Assembly: GCF_034627025.1 (NCBI RefSeq)
Contig: NZ_CP141049.1
Coordinates: 744,001-808,000 of the forward strand
DNA: 64,000 bases
Origin: Microvirga lotononidis
GTDB taxonomy: Bacteria; Pseudomonadota; Alphaproteobacteria; Rhizobiales; Beijerinckiaceae
Direction: 5' to 3'
The number at the start of each line of letters is the position of its first letter. Position 1 is the stretch's first letter. The position numbers and the translations under genes are program-made. Below, piece after piece: positions 18,410 to 29,505 of this stretch. The notes under the pieces are model-generated. The model searched no databases and was not told the origin of the DNA. It saw nothing but the letters and a program-made list of their open reading frames with translations.

Positions 18410-19791
18410 GGGCTTGGCAGGCAACAACCTGCCCAAATGGGCAACTGGTGCGTTGTTGGAACAAGGACCATCCGTTCTGAACGGAGCTGCCGATGTCGCT
18501 ACCCTCCCTTCACCCATGTGGATGCCCCAAGTGTCACTCGCGCAAGCCCCATCCGGACCGCATGCTTCATCGGCAGATCAACCTGCTTGCCAGCCGGCTC
18601 GACGAACAGCAGCGCCGGTGGTTTATCGCGTTTGAGGCGATGCGGATCGGCTGGGGCGGCACTCAGCGGCTTGCCCAGATCACGGGCTTGAGCCCCCATA
18701 CCATCCGGCGCGGCCGTCGCGAACTCGAGGCCGGGCTTGTTGACCGCCCCACCGAGCGCGTGCGGGTCGCCGGTGGTGGCCGTCCCACCCGAGAGGTCCA
18801 GGATCCTGAACTCCCACAGACCTTGGAGGAGTTGCTCGAAGGCGAGACAGCGGGTGACCCGATGGGTCGGCACGCCAAAGCCAAGCGGAGTTCTCTGCAT
18901 CATCTGAGCCATGAGCTTGCCGTCGCAGGACACCCGGCCAGCCGCCCCACGGTGGCGCGCCTGCTGCGCCAATTGGGCTACTCGCCCAAAGCCAATGCAC
19001 GGCGTACCGAGGCGCACAGCACGCCGCCTGAGCGCGATGCGCAATTCCAGCACATCGCCGAACAGCGCGCGCAGTTTGCAGCCACAGGTGAGCCGATCAT
19101 CAGCGTGGATTCGAAAAAAAAAGGAATTGGTCGGTGACTTCAAGAACCCGGGCCAGACGTGGTGCCGGAGAGCCGAGCCGGTCTTGGTGCACGACTGGCC
19201 GCAGGATGCAGTCGGTCAGGCCATTCCTTACGGCATCTACGAGATCACAACCAACAGCGGCTATGTGTGCATCGGCGATTGCTTTGACACCCCGCGCTTT
19301 GCCGTTGAGGCGATCAGTGACTGGTGGGAGAGCGAAGGACAGAAGCGCTTTCCAGAAGCCGGGCGTCTCCTCGTCCTGGCCGATGCGGGCGGCTCGAACA
19401 GTTGCCGCTCCCGAGTTTGGAAAGCCCAGTTGCAAGAACAGCTCTGCGATGCCTGCGGGCTCGAGGTCACGGTGTGTCACTATCCCACCGGCTGCTCGAA
19501 GTGGAACCCAATTGAGCACCGGCTCTTCAGCTTCATCAGCTTGAACTGGGCTGGCGTGCCGCTGCGGACCTTTGCGACGATGGTCCGCTACATTGCCGGA
19601 ACCGTCACGGCAGCCGGGCTGCGGGTGAATGCTCGCCTCAAGCGTGGTGGCAATGAGACCGGGGAGCGGGTCTCCGACGAGGTCATGCGTCGCCTCCACC
19701 TGAGGCCGCATGCCGTCTGTCCCGCATGGAATTACACGCTCTCGCCGCGAACTTGATAACCTGAATTGGCAAATAGTTGGCTGCCAAGCCC
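18410..19791 (+). mobile_element. ISAzo13-family element, copy 1
   Basis: A 1382-bp element with ends GGGCTTGGCAG (18410) and CTGCCAAGCCC (19791), flanked on both sides by CTAG (18406-18409, 19792-19795). A second copy of the same length lies in the same orientation at 50396-51777. In the compared coding region they differ by one base (T at 19593, G at 51579). Confidence 0.9.
18493..19756 (+). CDS. ISAzo13-family transposase, two frames joined at an A9 tract
   Basis: The first frame (18493-19137) gives the N-terminal DNA-binding part (GGTQRLAQITGLSPHTIRRG) and ends soon after IISVDSKKKG. From a run of nine A (19114-19122) the second frame continues KELVGDFKNPGQTW, VLADAGGSNSCRSR, HYPTGCSKWNPIEHRLFSF. 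Together they make the whole DDE transposase (D in SVDSKKK, D in VLADAGG, E in NPIEHR). The A9 tract fits programmed slippage, and copy 2 keeps it unchanged, so this is probably functional. Confidence 0.8.
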
Positions 19792-20907
19792 CTAGAGATC
19801 TCAGTCTACCAATCCGCTGCCCCACGAAACCTTATGCGCCCCAGGTTAATGCAACATGGGATTATTCCGGGCCTGGTGCCCTTCGACGGCAAAGTAGGAT
19901 CTGATGTAATTAGGCCCAAACTGGAAGCCAACGGAGAGTATCCTCATGAAGCAGTATGTCGGGTTGGATGTATCGCTGGAGCAGACAGCCGTCTGCATTG
20001 TCGATGAGCATGGGAAGGCACTCTGGCGTGGCAAGTGCGCCTCGACGCCCGAGGCCATTGCTGCAGTCGTTAAAGCGAGAGCGCCGCATGTCGAGCGCAT
20101 TGGCCTGGAGAGCGGCCCACTGTCGACCTGGCACTGGCATGAGTTGAAGAAGCGCGGCTTGCCTGTGATTTGCCTGGATGCGCGCCATGCGAAGGCGGCG
20201 CTGTCGCTGCAGGTGAACAAGACCGACCCGAATGATGCGCTGGGGTTGGCGCAGATCGTGCGCGCGGGCTGGTACCGGGAGGTCACCGTCAAGAGCCTGG
20301 ACAGCCAGGTGATCCGCAGCTTCCTCAGCTCACGCGCTCGCTTGGTGGAGGTGCGCGTGGACCTGATCAACCAGATCCGAGGCATGCTCAAGCCCTTTGG
20401 TCTGGTCGCTGGCAAGGGAGGCCGTCAGCCCTTCATCGACCGTGTGCGCGAACTGGTGGCCGATGGGCCACTGAAGGATGCGGTTGAGGCACTCCTGAGC
20501 GCCTTGCAGGAGGTCAGCCGGCAAATCGGCATCCTCTCCCGTCGCCTCATGGGGCTGGCGCGCCAGGATCAGGCGGCTCGCCGCCTGATGACGGCTCCCG
20601 GTGTCGGCTCTCTGGTCGCGTTGGCCTATATCAGTGTCATCGACACACCAGACCGGTTCTCGAGCTCGTCCAGCGTAGGGGCTTACCTTGGCCTGACCCC
20701 ACGACGGTACCAGTCGGGCGAGATCGACCGAAGCGGTCGGATCTCCAAGTGCGGCGATCCGTTGCTGCGCTCGTATCTGTTTGAAGCGGCCGGGATCGTG
20801 CTGAACCGGGTCTCGCGCTGGTCTGCGCTGAAAGCCTGGGGCACCCGGCTCGCCAAGAAGGTGGGCGGCAAGAAGGCGACCGTTGCGGTCGCGCGTAAAC
20901 TGGCGGT

Positions 20908-22868
20908 GACGTGTTAGACAATGGTGCAAAGTTTGCGATCAGCTTTGTCCATACAGTCGCCCGCGAGGCTCTCCGGCGTCACACGACCGGTCTTGCGCTA
21001 AACCCTTCAACGGCTCTGGACAAACCAGACCGATGAAGGACGAGGACCGCCATGGCCAAGCTTTGCAAGCGGTGTCGCCCCTTGCGCCTTGAGGTCGGCT
21101 TCGAGGTCAGACGGGGCAGTCGGGACGCCTTGGGACGCGCCTACGAGCGCCTCCTGCCCCTGCGCAGCTGTTCGCTGCCATCACGGGCACAGGCTGCCAT
21201 TTCCGAGGGAGCATGCGATGAGAACTCCGCATCTGAGAGCCATTTCGGCGCCGCAGACCCTGCAGGTCGCCCTCTACGCTCGGGTCTCCTCCGACCAGCA
21301 GGCTGAGCATCACACCATCGACAGCCAACTGGCGGAGTTGATCGCACGTGCGCAACAGGAGGGTCATTGTATCCGGGATGATCTGCGGTTCATCGACAAC
21401 GGCCACAGCGGTGCCAGCCTGATCCGCCCAGCCTTGGAGCGGTTGCGCGATCTCGTGGCGCTGTCGGCGATTGATCTCGTCTACGTCCATGCTCCGGATC
21501 GTCTCGCCCGCAGCTACGCGCATCAGGTTCTGCTGCTCGAAGAATTCGCCCACGCCGGCACGCAGGTGATCTTCCTCAATCATCCGATCGGGACCACGCC
21601 CGAGGACAGCCTGCTGCTGCAGCTACAGGGCATGTTCGCCGAGTACGAGAGGGCGAAAGTGCTGGAGCGCAGTCGGCGCGGCAAGCGCCATCGCGCCCAC
21701 ACTGGTGCCGTCAGTGTTCTGTCTCGTGCGCCCTTCGGCTACCGCTATATCACGCGTGAGGCTGGCGGAGGAGACGCCCGCTACGAGATCGATGAGGAGG
21801 CCGCCCGGATCGTGCGCCAGATCTTCACCTGGGTCGGGCACGAGCGCTTGACGCTGGCTGGGGTCTGCCGGCGTCTGCAGGACAGCGAACTTCCAAGCCC
21901 GACGGGGCGGCGACACTGGAGCCGGGCGATGATCCATAGCATGCTGCTCAATCCTGCCTACGCGGGACAGGCGCTTTATGGTCGCCGCCAGAGCGTGCCA
22001 TGGCGGCCGCCGCTTCATCCGCCGCGCGGCCACGATGGCCTGCCGTGACGGCCCTGGCGGCAAGTGCTCGCCCCGCCTGAGCGGCACATCGGCATCGTGG
22101 TGCCAGCGATTGTCGGCGAAGACCTCTTCGCGAGCGTCGCCGAGCAACTGGAGGAGAACCGCAGACGCAGTCGCGAGCGGCTTGCGGGCGTCCAGTATCT
22201 GCTGCGCGGCCTGCTGGTCTGCCAGAAGTGCGGCTATGGGTTCACCGGCCATCACCATCGCGGGCAGTGGCGTTACTATCGCTGTTGCGGCACCGACCGC
22301 AGCCGCTTCCACGGTGCGTTCCGGTGCGATGCCCGGCTGGTCGCCACGGAGTTGCTCGATGAGGCGGTGTGGACCGAAGTCTGCCGGCTGCTCGACGATC
22401 CGGCACAGGTTATCGCCGAGTATCAGCAGCGCCTAGACGCGGTGCAGGCCACGCCGCATCGGCTCGAGCTCGAGGCCCTCAACCGTCAATTGGCCAAGGC
22501 ACACCGCGCAACCGAGCGACTGATTGACAGCTACACCGAGGGACTGATCGAGAAGTCCGAATTCGAGCCGCGCCTGACCGCGTTGCGGCGCCGGACAGCC
22601 CGGCTGGAAGCCGAAGCCAAGGCTCACCAGGAAGCGGATGACCAAGTCCGCTCGCTGCATCTCATCATTGGTAAGCTGGACCTATTTGCCGCGATGGTGC
22701 GCGAGCGGCTCGGGGCTGCGGATTGGGCGACGAAGCGCGACATCATCTGTACTCTCGTCAAGCGGATCGAGGTTGCCGATGATGTTGTTCGGGTGATCTT
22801 CCGGGTTGATCCCGGAACCTCAGGTTCACTTGGGACAGGCCAAACTTTGCACCATTGTCCAACACGTC
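20908..22868 (+). mobile_element. Serine-recombinase element A, inserted in an IS110 transposase gene
   Basis: Terminal inverted repeats of 28 bp (20908-20935 and 22841-22868) match at 27 of 28 positions; the core is GACAATGGTGCAAAGTTTG on the left. The target, rebuilt from both flanks, is GCGGTCGTGATCC. Both junctions keep a shared GT, as expected for the 2-bp crossover of serine recombinases. The element holds one small ORF and one large serine recombinase gene, both in the direction of the target gene. Related elements are at 27333-29206 and 48869-50113. Confidence 0.75.
21052..21306 (+). CDS. Small ORF of element A, overlapping the recombinase start
   Basis: 84 residues (MAKLCKRCRPLRLEVGF...). 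The stretch SRDALGRAYERLLPLRS resembles the PDALRRWDKAFQLLLAVS and PDGQRRWDRTYQQLMAWT segments in the small ORFs of elements C and B. It overlaps the recombinase gene (start 21218) by 89 bp in the +1 frame relation also seen in B and C. Whether it is translated is unknown; the conserved position argues for it. Confidence 0.4.
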   Translation: MAKLCKRCRPLRLEVGFEVRRGSRDALGRAYERLLPLRSCSLPSRAQAAISEGACDENSASESHFGAADPAGRPLRSGLLRPAG

Positions 22869-22894
22869 GTGATCCTGCACCGGATGTGGCGTGA
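21218..22894 (+). pseudogene. Large serine recombinase (element A), in-frame stop
   Basis: The resolvase domain begins LQVALYARVSSDQQAEHHT with the nucleophile Ser in ARVSS, then YVHAPDRLARSYAHQVLL and GMFAEYERAKVLERSRRG. The recombinase domain (PFGYRYITREAG, LLNPAYAGQALYG) is followed by a TGA at 22046-22048. The same frame then continues through the zinc ribbon (GLLVCQKCGYGFTGHHH, YYRCCGTDRS, FRCDARLVA) and a coiled coil. CGA to TGA (Arg to stop) is the simplest cause. The frame crosses the right inverted repeat and stops only at 22892-22894, inside the IS110 gene. The start is at 21218 after GAGGGAGCATGCG. Confidence 0.85.
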
Positions 22895-22940
22895 CAACAC
22901 GGACTTCCGGTGGGCGCGCCAGGACGGGCAGGCCGCATAA

Positions 22941-23276
22941 GGTAGCCGCCTCAAGAGATCCGCCAGATCTGGCGGTACGATGTCCCTTGTCGGGACGAGG
23001 CAGCAGCCATCGCGTGGGCACCGTTGCGGCCTGAAACCTGAACCTCAGGGAGCAGATTGACCGCGTATGCAACATGGCGAGGCTGAGGCTTCCGACCCCA
23101 TCATGCGGCGGTGTCTGCCGACCGCGGAGAGAACCATGACCCGACAGGTGATATCAGCCAAACTGACGGAAAGGGCCATTCAAAGGGCTTGACCAGAATC
23201 CCCGGAATAAGAGAACGATGCCGGCCGGGCGGCCTTTCTCCTCTACGGTTTTCCGGTCGGCGTATCCGCCTGTCTG
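22941..23276. other. Non-coding 3' end of the IS110 element and short spacer
   Basis: About 340 bases between the IS110 C-terminal fragment and the autotransporter end. No credible gene. It probably includes the non-coding end of the IS110 element, which in this family may encode guide (bridge) RNA; no structure was verified. Confidence 0.35.
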
Positions 23277-26073
23277 CTACCGGGTTTCGAAACGCCAGGT
23301 GAGATTGCTATTCAAGGCATGCTCCTGTGCATGCGTGCCGATCTGTCCCTGGTAGGCTACGCCAAAGGTAATGTCCTTCGCTGCCTGCCAATCGAGGCGG
23401 GCCTCTGCCACGAGCGCATTCCGGTCCACGGGAATGCCGGAGACAGCGAAGGTGATGGCCCCACCATGCAGCCCAAGAAGCACTGTCGGGTCCACATCGC
23501 CGTAGGCGTGGCGCCAGCCCAGCATGCCCCGCAGCGTCAGGGGAAAGCTCTTGCTCAGAGTGGCCTCGGCACGCAGGCCGAGAGTGGTCGTGGCGAGATC
23601 ATGATCGCGTGAGAAGCCCGTCAGAGTCCCGATGCCGCCGTTCTCTGCAAAGGCGCCCGTATGCACACGCAGGACCGACGCACCGATGAACGGCTCGAGT
23701 TCGGCCGCTCCCAATCCAACGCGATATCCGACCTCGCCGAACGCCTGCATGGTCGCGCCGTCGTAGGACGAGGTCGCCTGATCCTGGAACCCGACGAACG
23801 TGATGCGGCGGGACATATCGATGTCATGTGCCGCATAGGACGCGCCGAGACGGCCGTTGATTGCTCCCCCAACGGGCTGAGCCGTAGAGGGCGCCAAAGA
23901 TGCTCTCGTTGGTACCCGACGACAGGCGGGAAGCGACCTCGATGTCCGTGGCCGTGAAGCCGCCCGCGATGCCGATCCGGACATTCTGGTCGATGGTCGC
24001 GTCCGCGCCGAGAATGAAGCCGCCCCTCGAGGTGCTAGTCGCCCCGGCATTGCCGTCCGAGCGCATCCTGCCCCAGGAGCCGAAGCCCGAACCCCAGAGC
24101 GAGAAGACGCGGGAATCGAGGGTCGGGGAGTGGATGATATCGACCTGCTGGATGGGGCCGTCACTGGCCTGGGCGACCGTGACCGTCCCGGCCGACAGAG
24201 CCGTTTGCGGCTGGCGAAGGCGGTCGAGCAGTGCGCCGCTGACGAGAGCGGCATCGCCGTAGGTGGCTGTCACCTGGGAGCCGTGGGCATCACCCGAGAG
24301 GCTGTCCAGTGCGCCCGGCGTAAATGCGAGGCTATTCTGAATCAGCGCATCATTGACCGGATTGCCGTTTCCGAGACCTTCCGCCGCGACTGCCACCGAG
24401 GTCTGATTGGTGGATCGGGCGACGCTGGAAAAGGTCACGCCGTTCCGACGGAATGTGACTGACAGGTCGTTTGGAGCGTAGTCGAGGTCGGGGTCGAGAT
24501 AACCCGACACGCTGTTGGTCCGGAAACGTCCGAAGGTTCCCTTTGTGCCGGCGTCGGACGACAGGATGATCATCCGCTTGTTCACCGGCGCGATACCGTT
24601 CGCCAGAGCGATCTCGAGCGTGCCGTTCGCAAGCGTCGTCTGACCCGAGACGGCCAGCTTACCGTGCCGGCCACGCGCGTTTGCGTCAACCCGGTATGTC
24701 GAGCTCTTCAGGAGGCGGGTGTCGCCATTCACCGTCAGGGTGCCGATCGAGCCCTGGTTGTCGCTGCCCGGCTCGAGGGTGCCTGCCACCGACAGGGGCG
24801 CTTCGATCCGGCCGAGACCTCGGAGAGTGGCTCCGACATGGACCGCCAGCCGCGACTTCACCGAACCGTTGAGGGTGAGGGTCCCGCCGAAAACGTCTGT
24901 GCCGCCCGCGTAGGTGTTCTCGCCCATCAGCAGCAGGTTGCCTTCGCCGCGCTTGATCAGCCCGCCCGTGCCGCGAATGTCGTTGGATCACGTGGAGTTC
25001 CGACCCTTGGTGTCCACATCGAACCGTTGAGCGTAGCCAACAGCCCCAAATTCATAGGGACGCTTCACAGCTCGTCCGAGATTGAACCTGCCGCGGCCGT
25101 AAATCTCGGGCGCGTCCGTTGGGATCGCGGTCGTCAGTATCACCTCGATGATCTGCCGGGCCGTCATGTACGGGAAGGCCCCACGCAGAACTGCGGCGCC
25201 ACCCGAGACCACAGGAGCGGCCATCGACGTGCCGGCCATGCCGCCATACGTGCTGTTAGGCAGGGTGGATTGAACCAGGGCTTCCTCCTTGGTCTGCCCC
25301 TTGATCGGGAGGTCTCCTCCGGGAGCTGCGAGGCACCAGAGAGCGGCGATGCCGCAGCGATTGCTGTAGCTCGCGATCCGGCCCTGGCGGTCGGTTGCCA
25401 CGACCGCGATGAGCGTGCCGGAGAGATCCGACATGTCGACCTCGTCGAGGTCAGGATCATTCATATCGGCGAATTTGTACGTCCTCGAATCGTTCGGATC
25501 CTTGAGGTCGAGCAAGAAACTGTAGATGCCTTGTCTGTGGTTTTCCGGGCGGATGGCAGGGAACAGTGCGATACCGCTGGGCTGGGCTGCGCCTTGCGGC
25601 TGATCGCCGTATTCGTTGCCAGCAGCGAAGACCATGACCACATCGTTCCTGGCCGCGGTCTTGACGGCTTCGTACTGGCTCCCGAGAGTGGGAAGAACCA
25701 CGAGCTGAGACGGGAACTCGACATAATTTCGATTCGGCAGCAAAGTACCGTCTGGCCGCTGGATATATTTCTTCGGCAATGGCGGCGGCCCATAGCTGCC
25801 GTTGATGACCGAAGCGCCGTTCCTGGCCGCATACATTAGGCCGAGATTTGTGGAATACTTTCCCTCCTTCGCGACGCCAATGGCGCGCATGCTCATGATT
25901 GTGGCGTCGTAGGCAACACCCATCGTCCCGCGTCCATTGCGGGCGGCACCGATGATGCCTGACACGTGCGTCCCGTGTCCCACGATAGCGCTCAAGTCGA
26001 ACGGATCGCGTTCGTCCGCGAAGAAACGCGAGCGAGGTGATATGCGTCCGGTGAACCTTGCAATTACCCACAA
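23277..26073 (-). pseudogene. Subtilisin-like serine protease autotransporter, decayed
   Basis: Type V secretion protein with an S8 protease passenger and an outer-membrane beta-barrel. The protease part (26073 to 24988) shows VGHGTHVSGI (His), FAAGNEYG (Asn) and GGMAGTSMAAPVV (Ser); the region with the catalytic Asp and the signal peptide is missing at the IS4 side. The frame then meets TGA at 24988-24990 (context NST-stop-SNDIRGTGG, probably a former Trp) and goes on as passenger repeats (LLLMGENTYAGGTDVFGGTL). A frameshift near 23870 separates the barrel, which ends VAYQGQIGTHAQEHALNSNL and WRFETR. Three lesions make it a pseudogene. Confidence 0.85.
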
Positions 26074-27332
26074 TTCTGGCGTTGAACGGCAGCGCTTGCC
26101 TGGCTGAAACCGGCATGATTCCCTGTCTGGCTCCTCATCCCTGGAGAGAGGTGCCCCATGGACTGGGTTCTATCTCATCCCTCCCGTAATCATGCTCAGA
26201 CCCGCAGGCCGGGATCATGTCAGGTGATCTCTGGCCCGCGAAGCTGCGGCTGTGCGGGTGCCACACCATGACGAGGGCCTCGCTCCCGGCACCCCACTCC
26301 ATTGACGATGCTGCGGATGTCGTCGCCTGGGTCGATCGGGAGCTCGCCGGCTGCAGCTTGCCCGATCAACGTCTCGGCCGGCGCCTCCGCAAGCTTCTCG
26401 TCCAGATTGCCGGCGCCGTCGGAGGCAGCCTTCCGCTGGCCTGCCAGGACTGGGCCAACACCAAAGCAGCCTATCGCTTCCTGTCCAATGCCAAAGTCTC
26501 CGAGCACGCGATCCTTCAGGGCCACTTCCAGGCCACCCGCAGCCGCTTTGCTGCGGTCGATGGCCCGATCCTGGTCATTCAGGACACTACGGAACTGCCC
26601 TACCAGCGCGCACAGCCCCGGCGGATTGGGTCCATCTGCCGGGTCAACAGCGGGCGCGACAAGGAAGGCCGCTACAGGATGCACACGGTGTGCGGGCTGC
26701 TGATGCACTCCTGCCTGGCCGTAACCGCAGAGGGGCTGCCACTCGGGCTGTCGGCGATCAAGTTCTGGACGAGAGCTCAGTTCAAAGGCACCAAGGAACT
26801 CAAGCGCAGGATCAACCCGACCCGGGTGCCGATCGACCAGAAGGAGAGCATCCGCTGGCTCGAGTGCATGAAGCAGTCCGTGGCGCTGTTTGGCGCGCCG
26901 GAACGCTGCATCCATATCGGCGACCGCGAGAACGACATCTACGGGTTCTTCTGCACGGCTCAGGCTTTGGGCACGCACTTCCTGGTGCGGACCTGCGTGG
27001 ATCGGCTGGCGGGTGATGGCCAGCACACCATTGCGGACGAGATGCAGGAGGTGACGGTCAGAGGACGGCATCAGGTCGAGGTCCGCAGCCCAAAAGGCGC
27101 TGTGAGCCTGGCGGTGGTGGAGCTCAGGTATCGCCGCATCCATGTTCTGCCGCCGGTCGGCAAGCAGAAGCGCTATCCGGCTCTGACCCTGACGGTGATC
27201 CACGCGCAGGAACGTCACACCCCCAAAGACCGGGCGCGGATTGACTGGAAGCTGATCACGGATCTGCCGGTGCGTTCCCGCGCCGACGCGATCCAGATGC
27301 TCGACTGGTACGTCATGCGCTGGAAGGTCGAG

Positions 27333-29206
27333 ATGGTTTAATCACAAATGACAAATTCTGCCTGAGCAGCTTCGGACAGCTCAGGTTAAGTTGGTGGCGG
27401 TTGCCGTTGCACTTGCGCCAGCCGGAGCCAGGGAATTGCCCTGTGCCGCAGAGCAGATCTGCAGCAGGAGGCAACGATGCGGGAGTGGCGGGTGCACCGG
27501 ACATGCCAGCCTCATCCGGACGGGCAGCGCCGGTGGGATCGGACCTATCAGCAATTGATGGCATGGACAAAGCTGTCACAAGACACTGCGGTCCCGACCG
27601 GCGCCGAGCCTCCCGCACGGGAGGTGAACCATGAGGACCGGGATCTATGCACGGGTCTCCACCCAGCGCCAGGCACAGGCCGACGGGCTTGCTCAGCAGA
27701 TTGATCGCCTGCAGGCTCACGCCCGTCAGCAGGGGTGGAGCGTCGCCCCGGAGCACATCTTCCGCGATGATGGCTATAGCGGCGCCAAGCTCATCCGGCC
27801 AAGTCTGGAGCGACTGCGCGACCGTGCGGCTCTGCGCGAACTCGACCGGGTTCTGATTACGGCACCAGACCGGCTCGCGCGCAATTATGTGCATCAAGTC
27901 CTCCTGCTCGAGGAGATCACTGCCACAGGCTGTGAGGTCGAGTTCCTCGACCGGCCGATGAGCCAGGATCCGCACGATCAGCCTCTGCTGCAAATCCGTG
28001 GGGCCGTGGCCGAATACGAGCGCACCCTGATCACGGAGCGGATGCGCCGGGGACGGCTACGCAAGCTGCAGGCCGGCGTCCTGTTGCCGTGGATCCGGGT
28101 GCCGTACGGCTATCGCGTCAATCCGGATCGCCCCCGCGATCCCGCCGGCGTGCGTCAGGATGAAGCCGAGGCCGCTGTGGTGGCCGAGATGTTCGCCTGG
28201 TATGCTGATGAGGGTCGCAGCTTGTATGCCTTGGCCAAGAAGCTGCATCAGGACGCGGTGAGGCCTCCGCGAGCCCAGGGACGCTGGGGCGTGCCGAGCG
28301 TGCGGGGCATCCTGACCAATCCCGTCTACACCGGCGAGGTGTATACTGGGCGCGTCCAGGCTGCCTGCCGCCCAGGGGCTACGGTCACGACCCGGTGCAT
28401 CCGACCGCGGGAGGACTGGATGGCCGTGGCATCGATCCCGGCCATTGTCACCCAGGAGCAGTTTGATCGCGTGCAGGCCAAACTCGCCCAGAATCGCCAG
28501 TTCGCAAGCCGCAACAACACGGCTCAGAGTTATCTGTTGCGGGGCTTGGTCAGCTGCGGCGTGTGCGGGTTGGCCTGCTTCGGCCGCTGCTTGCGGTCGC
28601 AGCATCGCTACTATTGCTGTCGCGGCAAGCTGCCAGCCCTCCAATCCCACCGGGAAGGGAAGTGCCGCTCGCGCTATATTCCGGCCGAGCCGATAGAGAG
28701 CTTGGTTTGGGAGGATCTGTGCCGTTTGCTGACCCATCCGGAGGCCATCGGCTATGCCCTGGAGCGGGCGCATGGCGGGCATTGGCTGCCTCAAGATCTG
28801 CAAGCCCGGCGCGATGCCTTGAAGCGGGGGCAAGTCCGCGTGGAGCAGCAGATCGAGCGACTGACCGAGGCCTACTTGAGCGAGGTTGTGGGCCTGGAGG
28901 AATATCGCCGTCGCCGTCACGACTTGGAGCAGAAGGTCCAAAGCCTTTGGGCCCAGAGGCAGCAGCTGGAGGCGCAGGTCGATCGTCAGGGCGAAATCGC
29001 ACGCGTGAGCCTGAGCATCGACGAGTTCTGCCGTCGGGTGCAGGAAGGACTCGAGCAGGCGACGTGGGAGCAGAAACGGCAGCTCATCGAGTGGCTGGTG
29101 GTGCGGGTGATCGTCACCGACGGAGATGTCGAAATCCGCTATGCCATTCCAACCAGCTCAAATGGCGAAGCTACCCGCTTTTGTCATTTGCATTCAGACT
29201 ATCGAG
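27333..29206 (+). mobile_element. Serine-recombinase element B, inserted in an IS4 transposase gene
   Basis: TCGAG occurs at both junctions (27328-27332, 29202-29206). The ends share CAAATGACAAA as an inverted repeat (just inside the left end; complement TTTGTCATTTG near 29180-29191). The rebuilt target contains GGTCGAG. The left end ATGGTTTAATCACAAATGAC is close to the end of element C (ATGGGCGATTCACAAACGAC). Contents are one small ORF and an intact recombinase gene, co-oriented with the target gene. Confidence 0.75.
27477..27704 (+). CDS. Small ORF of element B, overlapping the recombinase start
   Basis: 75 residues (MREWRVHRTCQPHPDGQRRW...). The segment WRVHRTCQPHPDGQRRWDRT matches WTIQRCWVENPDALRRWDKA of element C at many positions. 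It overlaps the recombinase gene (27631) by 74 bp in the +1 frame. Unknown function; the conservation suggests a small accessory protein or a translational regulator of the recombinase. Confidence 0.5.
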   Translation: MREWRVHRTCQPHPDGQRRWDRTYQQLMAWTKLSQDTAVPTGAEPPAREVNHEDRDLCTGLHPAPGTGRRACSAD

Positions 29207-29505
29207 CTGTTCCACAAGATCCTGAAATCCGGCTGCCGGGCGGAGGAGACCAAGCTGCGAACGGCCGAGCGGCTGGTGAACCTACTCAGCATCTACTGCA
29301 TCCTGAGCTGGCGCATCTTCTGGCTGACGATGCTCAACCGCGTCGTTCCGGACGTGCCGCCACAGCTGGCCTTGACGGCTCTGGAAATCGACCTGCTCGA
29401 CGAGTTGGTGAGAGACAAGGGCTAGAAGTTGCGGCGGAGAAAGACACTCTCGCATTACCTGACCAAGGTCGCTCGAATGGGCGGCTACCTCGCGCGTGGG
29501 CATGA
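27631..29505 (+). CDS. Large serine recombinase (element B)
   Basis: An uninterrupted recombinase. Resolvase domain: MRTGIYARVSTQRQAQADGL (nucleophile Ser in ARVST), DDGYSGAKLIRPSLERL, TAPDRLARNYVHQVLLLEE, RGAVAEYERTLITERMRRG. Recombinase domain: VPYGYRVNPDRP, GILTNPVYTGEVYTGR. Zinc ribbon: LVSCGVCGLACFGR and YYCCRGK; then a coiled coil. About 520 residues are encoded inside the element. The frame has no stop before the right end and runs on about 100 codons into the IS4 gene, stopping at 29503-29505. The start is at 27631 after GGAGGTGAACC. Confidence 0.9.
   Translation: MRTGIYARVSTQRQAQADGLAQQIDRLQAHARQQGWSVAPEHIFRDDGYSGAKLIRPSLERLRDRAALRELDRVLITAPDRLARNYVHQVLLLEEITATGCEVEFLDRPMSQDPHDQPLLQIRGAVAEYERTLITERMRRGRLRKLQAGVLLPWIRVPYGYRVNPDRPRDPAGVRQDEAEAAVVAEMFAWYADEGRSLYALAKKLHQDAVRPPRAQGRWGVPSVRGILTNPVYTGEVYTGRVQAACRPGATVTTRCIRPREDWMAVASIPAIVTQEQFDRVQAKLAQNRQFASRNNTAQSYLLRGLVSCGVCGLACFGRCLRSQHRYYCCRGKLPALQSHREGKCRSRYIPAEPIESLVWEDLCRLLTHPEAIGYALERAHGGHWLPQDLQARRDALKRGQVRVEQQIERLTEAYLSEVVGLEEYRRRRHDLEQKVQSLWAQRQQLEAQVDRQGEIARVSLSIDEFCRRVQEGLEQATWEQKRQLIEWLVVRVIVTDGDVEIRYAIPTSSNGEATRFCHLHSDYRAVPQDPEIRLPGGGDQAANGRAAGEPTQHLLHPELAHLLADDAQPRRSGRAATAGLDGSGNRPARRVGERQGLEVAAEKDTLALPDQGRSNGRLPRAWA

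Larger units (their letters stand above)
19946..22940 (+). pseudogene. IS110-family transposase interrupted by serine-recombinase element A
   Basis: Residues 1 to about 320 are read at 19946-20907 (MKQYVGLDVSLEQTAVCIVD..., TDPNDALGLAQIV, TAPGVGSLVALAYI, YLGLTPRRYQSGE). The protein breaks in the conserved VAVARKLAV motif. The missing C-terminus (LHRMWRDNTDFRWARQDG) is found 1961 bp later, at about 22872-22940. Removing 20908-22868 and keeping one GT restores the frame through VARKLAV-ILHRMW. The IS110 itself is otherwise normal. Confidence 0.85.

Noticed and set aside
18493..19756. ISAzo13 transposase as a pseudogene
   Set aside because: The frame change is at a run of nine A, and the second copy keeps the same tract and length; programmed slippage is more likely.
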